A stretch of DNA of 64,000 nt. Source: Streptomyces sp. NBC_00557. Its GTDB lineage: Bacteria; Actinomycetota; Actinomycetes; Streptomycetales; Streptomycetaceae. The DNA lies in the NCBI RefSeq assembly GCF_036345995.1, contig NZ_CP107796.1, positions 620,001-684,000 on the forward strand, in the 5' to 3' direction. A program made the translations under genes and the position numbers. The notes beneath the pieces are model-generated. The model saw only the letters and a program-made list of their open reading frames with translations, did no database searches and was not told the origin of the DNA. Below are positions 16,311 through 24,118 of the stretch, one piece after another (the first letter of the stretch is position 1; every line of letters starts with the position of its first letter).

Positions 16311-18146
16311 TCAGCCGAGCCGGAACTTCTGGGCCGCCGAGCCGTTGCAGTCCCAGATCTGCAGCCGCGTTCCGTTGGCCGTGGCCCCGCTGGGCGAGTC
16401 GAGGCACCGCCCGGACTGCGGGTTCAGCAGCGACCCGTCGCTCTGCTGCACCCACTTCTGCCCACCGACACCGTTGCAGTCCCACAACTCGGCCTTCGTG
16501 CCGTTCGCCGTCCCGTTGCCGTTGATGTCCAGACACCGGCCCAACGTGCGCAGCGAACCGTCGGCGCCGTGGTACCAGTGCTGGTCGACCGCCCAGGACT
16601 GGCAGTCCCACAGTTGTACGGCGGAGCCGTCGGCGCCGGTGTCGTCGGCCGCCACATCCACGCACTTACCGCCGGGCGCCGCGATCGGCGCGCCGCCGTC
16701 GACCGAGAACTTCTGGGCCGCCGAGCCGTTGCAGTCCCAGATCTGCAGCCGCGTTCCGTTGGCCGTGGCCCCGCTGGGCGAGTCGAGGCACCGCCCGGAC
16801 TGCGGGTTCAGCAGCGACCCGTCACTCTGCTGCACCCACTTCTGCCCGCCCACACCGTTGCAGTCCCACAACTCGGCCTTCGTGCCGTTCGCCGTCCCGT
16901 TGCCGTTGATGTCCAGACACCGGCCCAACGTGCGCAGCGAGCCGTCGGCGAAGTGCGTCCAGTGCTGGTCCTCGGCGTACGACTGGCAGTCCCACAGCTG
17001 TACGGCCGCCCCGTCGGCGCCGGTGTCGTCGGCCGCCACGTCCACGCACTTACCGCCGGGGCCGGTGACGGTGCCCTGGGGGCCGTTGGGGACGTTCGTC
17101 TCACCGGAGTAGCCGACGGAGACGATGTTCTCCTGGACCGCGTTCTCGGCCGCGTCGGTCGGATAGCCGGCGACCATCACGCCCTCGAAGAACGTGCCCA
17201 TGTTCCAGTTGCTGTTGTCGCCGCCGGTGCCGAGGATGATGCCGCCCTCCTGGTGCATGGGCTGATAGCCGCCGCGGGTGGGCAGGGCGCCGTCCCACCA
17301 GGTGGTGAGCGCGCCCGCCTGCGCGTTGCCGCCCTTGAGGGCGTACCGGGTCTGCCCGTTGTTCTTCAGTACGGCCGTGACGAAGGTGCTGTTGTTGCCC
17401 CGGTTGGCGGTGTTGGAGCCGTTGTCCCCCTGGAACATGCCGTTCTCCAGGTCGGCCTCGACCCACGGCCCGGAACCGGTGCACGGCGCGAAATAGCAGG
17501 TGGTGGCGAGGCTGACCGCGTCCATGTGGCCGTTGCCGGTGTCGGCCGGTGTGCTCTCGGCGTTGCCGTAGTCGAAGCAGCAGGCGGAGCCCACGTGGGT
17601 GCCGCTGGCCACCATGTAGACGCCCTCCGGTTGCCCGTTCACGGCGACACCGGACGCGACGCCCGTGTAGCGGTAGCCGACACCGGGGGAGATCCACACG
17701 CCGTACACCTTGTGGCCGCCGGCGGTGACGGCGATCTCGGAGGCGTCGGCGCCCCGGTCGGCGCCCATGCCGGAGGTGCCCGCGGGGCCGGGGGTGAGGT
17801 CGTTGTGGCGGGAGGTCTGGTCGTAGATCCTCGTGATCGCGCAGGTGGTGTCCGCGCAGAACCGGTCCTGCTGTCCGGCGTCGGCGTAACCGCCCGGGGA
17901 CAGCAGGCCGATGTCGGCGCCGGCGCCGTCGGAGGCGCGGGTGACCCGGTACAGCGGGCCGTCATAGGAGGAGATGAGCGCGCGCACGGTGCTGTGCGCG
18001 GCGACGCAGGGGGTCCCGGCGGCGCCGTAGATGTCACAGGGCAGTGAACCCGCGGCGGGTGCGGGATGGGACAGGCCGAGCAACGCGCCCAGGACGAGGC
18101 CGACGACGGCCAGGAGGGACGCGAGGGGTCTGGGGCTTCCGCGCAT
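16311..18146 (-). CDS. Secreted GH54 alpha-L-arabinofuranosidase with two ricin-type (CBM13) modules
   Basis: Exported enzyme of 611 residues that should release arabinose from arabinan or arabinoxylan. Signal peptide about residues 1-32. The catalytic domain (about 33-345) carries PCDIYGAAGTPCVAAHSTVRALI and IYDQTSRHNDL, hallmarks of AbfB enzymes. The vicinal Cys pair and nucleophile Glu lie in ACCFDYGNAE (about 188-197), and the acid/base Asp in GGDNSN (about 306-311). Two ricin B-type modules follow (about 363-480 and 491-608), each with QxW-like repeats (WDCxS, LDINGNG, WDCNG). The two modules are nearly identical at DNA level, which is unusual. Confidence 0.92.
   Translation of the reverse strand: MRGSPRPLASLLAVVGLVLGALLGLSHPAPAAGSLPCDIYGAAGTPCVAAHSTVRALISSYDGPLYRVTRASDGAGADIGLLSPGGYADAGQQDRFCADTTCAITRIYDQTSRHNDLTPGPAGTSGMGADRGADASEIAVTAGGHKVYGVWISPGVGYRYTGVASGVAVNGQPEGVYMVASGTHVGSACCFDYGNAESTPADTGNGHMDAVSLATTCYFAPCTGSGPWVEADLENGMFQGDNGSNTANRGNNSTFVTAVLKNNGQTRYALKGGNAQAGALTTWWDGALPTRGGYQPMHQEGGIILGTGGDNSNWNMGTFFEGVMVAGYPTDAAENAVQENIVSVGYSGETNVPNGPQGTVTGPGGKCVDVAADDTGADGAAVQLWDCQSYAEDQHWTHFADGSLRTLGRCLDINGNGTANGTKAELWDCNGVGGQKWVQQSDGSLLNPQSGRCLDSPSGATANGTRLQIWDCNGSAAQKFSVDGGAPIAAPGGKCVDVAADDTGADGSAVQLWDCQSWAVDQHWYHGADGSLRTLGRCLDINGNGTANGTKAELWDCNGVGGQKWVQQSDGSLLNPQSGRCLDSPSGATANGTRLQIWDCNGSAAQKFRLG
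16324..17060. repeat. 353-bp intragenic duplication (two lectin modules)
   Basis: Copy one is 16324-16676 and copy two 16708-17060, at a constant offset of 384 bp with no insertions or deletions. The copies are close to identical; the differences I noticed are mainly one run of about 20 bases at 16569-16600 against 16953-16984 (giving AVDQHWYHGADG against AEDQHWTHFADG) and a few single bases. Confidence 0.9.
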
Positions 18147-18415
18147 GCTGGCTCCTCAATGGGAGGTCAATTACGTCTGGCGACGGCTGAGTTGGAGCGG
18201 CGGGCGGCCGTTGCGGAACGTACGCACGCTGATGGTTGTCGTCAAGATTTGTTGCTTTGGCCTTATGAAAAGTTTTGGATGTGGGTCAACCTGAGGGATT
18301 CTTGGCTGGTGTGACGTCACGTCAGGCGAACGGCCGGTTCTGTACCGCGCGTCCTTGACAGCAGGGGCTGAAGGGGCGAGCTTCGGGACAACGTTGCCGA
18401 AGGGACAGGGTCACG
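18147..18415. promoter_or_regulatory. Divergent promoter region between GH54 and GH92 genes
   Basis: A 269-base gap between two divergent secreted glycosidase genes. The segment 18240-18300 is relatively AT-rich (TGGTTGTCGTCAAGATTTG and TTATGAAAAGTTTTGGATG), as expected of promoters. No clear perfect palindrome was found, so a shared regulator is possible but not shown. Confidence 0.4.
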
Positions 18416-21322
18416 ATGGTGCCGTTCCGCCTTCTGTCCGTGCTGGCCACCGGCGCCCTGCTCGTGGGCGCCGCCTCCGCCCCCGCGCCCGCCGCTCCCG
18501 CCTCGCTCGCGCCGGTCGCCGATCCGGCCTCGTACGTCGATCCGTTCATCGGGACCTCGCACGCCGCCGACGACTTCCCCGGCGCCGACACCCCGTTCGG
18601 CATGGTCCAGTGGAGTCCCGACACCAGCCCGCACCGGCCGGACGGCGGCGGCTACGAGTACGCCGACTCGGCCATCACCGGATTCGGGCTGACCCACATC
18701 GCGGGCCCGGGCTGCCGGGCCGCGGGCGACATCCCGGTGCTGCCGACCCTGGGCGCGGTCGACACCCGCGCCACCGACGGCTTCTCGCACACCCGCGAGT
18801 CCGCCGCGCCCGGCTCGTACACGGTGACCCTGGACAACGGTGTGAAGACGGAGCTGACCGCCACCACCCGCAGCGGCATGGCCCGCTTCACCTTCCCCGC
18901 CACCAGCCGGGCGAACCTCGTCTTCAAGCTCACGGACAGCGAGAACGGCGTCACCGCCGCCGAGTTCGACGTGGTGAACGGCAGAGAAGTCAGAGGCAAG
19001 GTCACCAGCGGCAACTTCTGCGGCGAGGGCAACTCCTACACCGTCTACTACGACATGGTCTTCGACCGGCCGTTCCGGCACAGCGGTACGGCGCTCGCCG
19101 CCGCCACCCCCACCACCCCGCGGAGCAACGCCTCCCCCGACGCCCCCGAGGCGCCGAACAAGCCGACGCTGCACGGCACCGTGCCCCGTACGCCGCACGC
19201 CTTCGCTCCCCGCGCGAGCGGCTCCGACGGCTATGTCACGTTCGACACCACCGCCCACCGGGCCGTCCAGGCCAAGGTCGGCATCTCCTATGTGTCGGCC
19301 GCGGACGCCGCGGGCAACCGGCAGGCGGAGAACCCCGGCTGGGACCTGGCCAAGGTGCGCGGCGCGGCGTACGGCTCCTGGAAGGCCCTGCTCGGCCGGG
19401 TGCGGATCGCCGGCGGGACACCCGCCCAGCGGACCGTCTTCTACACCGCGCTCTATCACGCGCTGCTGCACCCGAACGTGATCAGTGACAGCAACCGCCG
19501 CTATCCCGGCTTCGACGGCAGGGTCCACACCGTGGACAAGGGGCACGCCGCCGCCTACGCCAACTTCTCGGGCTGGGACGTCTACCGCTCCCAGGCCCAG
19601 CTCGAGGCGCTGCTCGCGCCGCGGACCGCCTCCGACACCGCCCAGTCGATGGTCGACGACTACCGCCAGACCGGCCTGTTCCCCAAGTGGTCGGAGAACA
19701 ACGGGGAGACGTACGTCATGGTCGGCGACCCGGCGGATGCGATCATCGCCGACTACTACGCCTTCGGGGCCCGCGACTTCGACACCGCGGCCGCGCTCAG
19801 GGGCATGGTCGCGGAGGCCACCGTCCCCAACGACAACCGCCCCGGGCTCGCCTATCTGGAGCAGCTGGGCCGGCTGCCCAGCAACGGCAAGTACGGCTGC
19901 TGCAACTTCTACGGAGCGGCCTCCACCACGCTCGAGTACGACTCGGCGGACTTCGCGGTCTCCGCCCTCGCCGGCGCCCTCGGGGACACCGCCGATCAGC
20001 GGCGCTTCGCGGACCGGGCGCAGGACTGGCAGAACCTGTTCGACTTCGGCAGCGGATTCGTCCGGCCGCGTGACGCCTCGGGCACCTGGACGGCCGGGTT
20101 CTCGCCGACCTCGGGCAAGAACTTCGTCGAGGGCGACTCCTGGCAGTACACGCCGATGGTGCCGTTCAACGTGCACGGGCTGGCCACCGCCATGGGCGGC
20201 GACGCGGCCATGGCCACGTATCTGGACACGGACCTGTCCTCGCTGACCGGCGCCGGCGGACACACCGACCTCGGCAACGAACCGAGCCTGAACATCCCCT
20301 GGGAGTACGACTACATCGGCCGCCCGTACCAGACGCAGAAGGTGGTGAGGCAGGTCCAGGACCAGATCTGGACCGACAGCCCGTCCGGACTCGCGGGCAA
20401 CGACGATCTGGGCGAGATGAGTTCGTGGTACGTCTGGTCCGCCCTCGGCATGTATCCCGAGACCCCCGGCACCGCCGACCTGGCCCTGGGCAGCCCGCTC
20501 TTCCCGCAGGCGGTGATCACCCTGCCGTCCGGGCACACCCTCACGGTCAACGGCACCGGCGCGGCGGACGACGCCCCGTACGTCCAGTCGGCCACCTGGA
20601 ACGGCACGGCGTGGAACGCGGCGCACGCGCCCGCCGGCGCCCTCACCGGCGGCGGCACCCTCACCTACGTACTCGGCACCTCCCCCGACACGTCCTGGGC
20701 GTCGGATCCCTCCGCCGCCCCGCGGTCCTACCCGGGCGCGCCCGGCTACACCGACGTGGGAACGTCCGGTGACACCGCCGCGGCCTCGGCGAACTTCGAC
20801 GGCGCCGGCTACAGCTACTCGGCGCACGCCCTGGCCGCCGCCGGGGTGAGGCCGGGCTCGAAGGTCACCGCGAACGGGGTCACGTTCACCTGGCCCGACG
20901 TGGCGCCCGGAGCGCCGGACAACTACGAGGCGAACGGCCAGACGGTACGGGTGTCCGGCTCCGGAAGCATCGCCTTCCTGGGAGCGGCCAACAACGGCCC
21001 GGTGTCCGGCACCGCGACCGTCACCTACACGGACGGCACCACCCAGTCCGTTCCCCTCGGCCTGTCCGACTGGACGCTGAGCGCGGGCGCCGCGTCACCG
21101 CTGCCCGGCAACACGGCCGCGGTGACCATGCCCTACCGCAATCACGCGGGCACCGCGTCCGACTCCACCACGACGTATGTGTTCGCCACGGCGCCGGTGG
21201 CCCTGAGTCCGGGCAGGACGGTCGGCAGCGTGCGCCTGCCGTCCGACGTCGCCTCCGGAGGCCTGCACGTGTTCGCGATCGGTTTCGGCGGCGGGGCCCC
21301 GGGCTCCGCGATGCACAAGTGA
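18416..21322 (+). CDS. Secreted GH92 alpha-mannosidase
   Basis: A 968-residue exported glycosidase expected to remove alpha-linked mannose (often alpha-1,2). A signal peptide spans about residues 1-30. The N-terminal beta domain begins YVDPFIGTSHAADDFPGADTPFGMVQWSPDT (about 42-72), the family signature. The (alpha/alpha)6 catalytic part has YHALLHPN, FSGWDVYRSQAQLEAL and WKYDYIGRPYQTQ-like strings (here WEYDYIGRPYQTQ, about 629-641). The catalytic loop is GNDDLGEMSSWYVWSALGMYP (about 661-681). The last ~190 residues form an extra beta-sandwich, probably carbohydrate-binding. With the GH54 and GH5 genes it makes a plant or fungal glycan degradation group. Confidence 0.93.
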   Translation: MVPFRLLSVLATGALLVGAASAPAPAAPASLAPVADPASYVDPFIGTSHAADDFPGADTPFGMVQWSPDTSPHRPDGGGYEYADSAITGFGLTHIAGPGCRAAGDIPVLPTLGAVDTRATDGFSHTRESAAPGSYTVTLDNGVKTELTATTRSGMARFTFPATSRANLVFKLTDSENGVTAAEFDVVNGREVRGKVTSGNFCGEGNSYTVYYDMVFDRPFRHSGTALAAATPTTPRSNASPDAPEAPNKPTLHGTVPRTPHAFAPRASGSDGYVTFDTTAHRAVQAKVGISYVSAADAAGNRQAENPGWDLAKVRGAAYGSWKALLGRVRIAGGTPAQRTVFYTALYHALLHPNVISDSNRRYPGFDGRVHTVDKGHAAAYANFSGWDVYRSQAQLEALLAPRTASDTAQSMVDDYRQTGLFPKWSENNGETYVMVGDPADAIIADYYAFGARDFDTAAALRGMVAEATVPNDNRPGLAYLEQLGRLPSNGKYGCCNFYGAASTTLEYDSADFAVSALAGALGDTADQRRFADRAQDWQNLFDFGSGFVRPRDASGTWTAGFSPTSGKNFVEGDSWQYTPMVPFNVHGLATAMGGDAAMATYLDTDLSSLTGAGGHTDLGNEPSLNIPWEYDYIGRPYQTQKVVRQVQDQIWTDSPSGLAGNDDLGEMSSWYVWSALGMYPETPGTADLALGSPLFPQAVITLPSGHTLTVNGTGAADDAPYVQSATWNGTAWNAAHAPAGALTGGGTLTYVLGTSPDTSWASDPSAAPRSYPGAPGYTDVGTSGDTAAASANFDGAGYSYSAHALAAAGVRPGSKVTANGVTFTWPDVAPGAPDNYEANGQTVRVSGSGSIAFLGAANNGPVSGTATVTYTDGTTQSVPLGLSDWTLSAGAASPLPGNTAAVTMPYRNHAGTASDSTTTYVFATAPVALSPGRTVGSVRLPSDVASGGLHVFAIGFGGGAPGSAMHK

Positions 21323-21354
21323 CCGCCCCGGCCGGCGACGCGGGCGGCTGTGCG

Positions 21355-21924
21355 TCAGCCGGACCCCGGACGGTCCGCGTCCGGGGCGGAGCGGGCCGGC
21401 TGCCGGGCCCGGGCCGCCCGCTCCAGCAGGCGGGCGCGTCTGCGGGGCCACCAGGCGAGGTCGGCCAGAAGCAGGGCGGCCACCAGCCAGGACGTGATGA
21501 GCACGCCGGTCGGCGCCGTCACGGTGTCGTACCCGGCGAGGGCGACCGCGAGGACGGTGACGAGGAGGACCAGCGGGCGGCGCAGCCGGTCCTCCTCGGC
21601 GATCCGGTGCAGGCCGTCGGCGTACTCGACGACCGCGGGAGCCAGCGCGGGGTCGCCGACGGCCTCGCCCCGGCGGGTGGCCCGCACCACCGCCGCGCGG
21701 CCCGCGGCGTCCAGGTCCGCGGCGCCGGGCCAGGCCCGGCCCATGCGCCGCGCCGACCTGATCCCGTGCAGCGGGCTCAGGACCAGGAAGACGACGGCGG
21801 CGCCCGGCCACGAGCCCGACTCCACCAGCACGAAGGCGGCGAAGAACACACCGGCGGGCAGCCCGGTGCCCAGCGCCCGGCACACCGGGCTCTGCCGCCA
21901 CAGCCGGCCAGGAACCAGGATCAC
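21355..21924 (-). CDS. Hypothetical membrane protein (about 189 aa)
   Basis: No known function. The frame gives about 189 residues from GTG 21924; the exact start is uncertain because the frame stays open into the upstream phosphatase promoter and an ATG at 21978 is another option. There are two hydrophobic pairs: AGVFFAAFVLVESGSWPGAAVVFLVL (about residues 24-49) and VLLVTVLAVALAG plus VLITSWLVAALLLADLAWW near the C-terminus. A conserved-looking soluble segment between them is rich in Ala, Arg and Glu. It is divergent from the phosphatase gene, and its start overlaps a small inverted repeat (21920-21938). Confidence 0.6.
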   Translation of the reverse strand: MILVPGRLWRQSPVCRALGTGLPAGVFFAAFVLVESGSWPGAAVVFLVLSPLHGIRSARRMGRAWPGAADLDAAGRAAVVRATRRGEAVGDPALAPAVVEYADGLHRIAEEDRLRRPLVLLVTVLAVALAGYDTVTAPTGVLITSWLVAALLLADLAWWPRRRARLLERAARARQPARSAPDADRPGSG

Positions 21925-22000
21925 CCGCCCAGGGTGACGATCACCGGCCGTGGCCGCAATCACCGAAACGCCGCCCATCGCACCCGGAACATGCCGTTGA

Positions 22001-23212
22001 GTGGAGCAATCCGCGCCGTCCGAGGGCCCTGCGCACCAGGCTGGCCGGGTGACGCACGGACGGACCGGCCGGATGCCGGACAACGGCAGCACGGCCCTGC
22101 AACCGAGGTTGCCGGAGCCTCCCGCGTGGCTGCGCTGGCTGCCGGTGCTGTATGTCGCGGCCGTCCTGCTGCTGGAGCCGGTCACACCGGTGGACTGGCC
22201 GGTGAGCTTCGTGCTGGTCGCCGTGCCCCTGGTGGCCGCGTTCGCGCACGGGCCGGTCGTGGTCTCCGCCGCCACGGTGTTCGCCCTCGTCATGGAAGGC
22301 GTGCTGGCCGGCACGCCGTGCTGCGCGGGCCGGCCCGTGGGCTATCTGCTGGACCGGCACTACGTCGCCTCCTACGTCTGTACGGCCCTGGTGGGCGCCC
22401 TCGGCACGATCCTGGCCGCCCACCGCATCCGGCGGGAGCGGACGCTCGCCGACGTGCGGTACGTGGCCGAGACCGCGCAACGGGTCCTGCTGCGCCCGCT
22501 GCCGCACCGGATCGGCAGGCTCCGCCTGGAGAGCCTCTACCTCTCCGCCGCCGCCCACGCTCGTATCGGCGGCGACCTCTACGAGGCCGTCCCCACCCCT
22601 CACGGGGTCCGTCTGCTCATCGGCGACGTACGCGGCAAGGGACTGCTCGCGGTCGAGACCGCCGCCGCGCTGCTCGGAGCGTTCCGTGAGGTGGCCTACG
22701 ACGAACCCGGACTGCTCGAGGTGGTCGCCCGGGCGGACGCGAGCATGCACCGCAGGGCCGCCTGGCTCGGCGGGGCCGAGACGGCCGAGCGGTTCGTCAC
22801 CGCCGTGTTCGCCGAGATCCCCGCGGAGGGCGACGTCGTCCGCATCGTCAACTGCGGTCATCCGCCGCCGATCCGGTTGCGGGACGGCGAGGTACGGGAA
22901 CTGGACAGCGGGCGGCCGGCGCCGCCGCTGAATCTCGGCATGCTGGTCGAGGAGCCGTACCACGTCGACACGTATCCGTTCCGGCCCGGCGATCAGCTGC
23001 TGCTGTACACGGACGGCGTCACGGAGACACGGGACGCGTCCGGCGCCTTCTACCCGCTGCTCGACCGCCTCCGCTCCTGGGGTCCCCTTCCGCCGGAGGA
23101 GCTGCTCGACCGGATCCACGACGACCTGCTGGCCCACAGTCACGGCGGTCTCGGGGACGACACCGCGGCGCTCGCGGTCTGTCTGCTGCCCGAGGAGCCG
23201 CCGGACGCGTGA
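22001..23212 (+). CDS. Membrane-bound SpoIIE-type (PP2C) serine phosphatase
   Basis: A 403-residue phosphatase. Residues about 45-150 hold three or four hydrophobic helices (RWLPVLYVAAVLLLEPV, PVSFVLVAVPLVAAFAHG, YVASYVCTALVGALGTILAA). After a linker helix the PP2C domain begins; metal-binding Asp residues are in ARIGGDLYEAV (about 187-197), LLIGDVRGKG (about 206-215) and GLGDDTAALAV (about 383-393). These enzymes usually dephosphorylate anti-sigma antagonist proteins. The GTG 22001 start is not certain; in-frame GTG 22049 and ATG 22073 also fit, and none has a strong ribosome site. Confidence 0.87.
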   Translation: MEQSAPSEGPAHQAGRVTHGRTGRMPDNGSTALQPRLPEPPAWLRWLPVLYVAAVLLLEPVTPVDWPVSFVLVAVPLVAAFAHGPVVVSAATVFALVMEGVLAGTPCCAGRPVGYLLDRHYVASYVCTALVGALGTILAAHRIRRERTLADVRYVAETAQRVLLRPLPHRIGRLRLESLYLSAAAHARIGGDLYEAVPTPHGVRLLIGDVRGKGLLAVETAAALLGAFREVAYDEPGLLEVVARADASMHRRAAWLGGAETAERFVTAVFAEIPAEGDVVRIVNCGHPPPIRLRDGEVRELDSGRPAPPLNLGMLVEEPYHVDTYPFRPGDQLLLYTDGVTETRDASGAFYPLLDRLRSWGPLPPEELLDRIHDDLLAHSHGGLGDDTAALAVCLLPEEPPDA

Positions 23213-23224
23213 CCAGGGCCCGGG

Positions 23225-24031
23225 TCAGAAGGCGGTGTGGGCGAACCAGTTGTCGAGGACCGCGGTCCGTCCCGCGACCTCGAAGGCGGGGTCCTCACAG
23301 GAGCGCCGTCCGTACAGCAGGAGCAGCAGGTCCGCGGCGGGGCCGCGCACCGACGCCGTGACCGGCGCGGGCTCCTCCGTCTCCTGGTCCACCGGGCGGA
23401 AGCCGTCCGGGTCCAGCCGCATCCGCCACTCCTCACCGGGGCGGCCGTCGGCATCCGTGCACCGGAACGCGAGGATCTCGCCGTCGCCGCGCAGCTTCGT
23501 CACGCCGGGCGCGAACAGACCGGCGTAGGGCAGGTTGACCAGGAACTCGTCCACGCCGTCCGCCGCGAGCACGGGGTCGACGGCGGAGGCCAGGCCGACG
23601 GCGTGTTCCGCGTCGACCCGGTGCACCAGCGTCTCGAACAGCATCCGGCGGGCCCAGAAGCGCGCGTGCCGGTCCGCGCCCCACGCCCACATCGGCGCCT
23701 CGGGGTCCACGTCCCGCAGGACGGCCTGCACGGCGGGCACCCCCGCCGCCACCCAGGCGGGCTGCTCCCGCGCATCGTCCGGAAGGCCCAGCTCCACGTC
23801 GCGGCTGCGGGGCGGCTCCTGCACCAGACCGGTCAGCAGGGTGCTGAACCAGCGCTGCAGCGCTCCCACGTGCCGGGTGAGGTCGGCCAGGGTCCAGCCG
23901 GGGCAGGAGGGCACGGCGGTGGCGGGGTCGGCGCCCTCGGTCACCTCGGCGAAGCGGAGGGTCTCGCGGGCCACGGCCTCGCGGTAGGTGTCGTACGGCA
24001 GTGGATGCCCCGCCCGGTCCGTCGCTGTCAT
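23225..24031 (-). CDS. Maleylpyruvate isomerase family (mycothiol-dependent type) protein
   Basis: A 268-residue protein with the DinB-like N-terminal bundle: VPSCPGWTLADLTRHVGALQRWFSTLL (about residues 39-65) holds the first metal His. The segment FWARRMLFETLVHRVDAEHAVG (about 130-151) holds the His that completes the site. A C-terminal domain with RGPAADLLLLLYGRRS (about 229-244) matches the MDMPI C-terminal domain. Unlike the gene at 3791, the full two-domain layout is present. Its substrate is unknown. It ends 12 bases from the phosphatase stop on the other strand and sits between phosphatase genes without an obvious functional link. Confidence 0.87.
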   Translation of the reverse strand: MTATDRAGHPLPYDTYREAVARETLRFAEVTEGADPATAVPSCPGWTLADLTRHVGALQRWFSTLLTGLVQEPPRSRDVELGLPDDAREQPAWVAAGVPAVQAVLRDVDPEAPMWAWGADRHARFWARRMLFETLVHRVDAEHAVGLASAVDPVLAADGVDEFLVNLPYAGLFAPGVTKLRGDGEILAFRCTDADGRPGEEWRMRLDPDGFRPVDQETEEPAPVTASVRGPAADLLLLLYGRRSCEDPAFEVAGRTAVLDNWFAHTAF

Positions 24032-24118
24032 GGCTGCCGCCGTCCTGTTCTGTGCTCGGCACGGATCTTGTCGGGGGACAGTCTGGGTGCTGGAGTGCGC
24101 TCGAAGGCAAGTCCGGGC

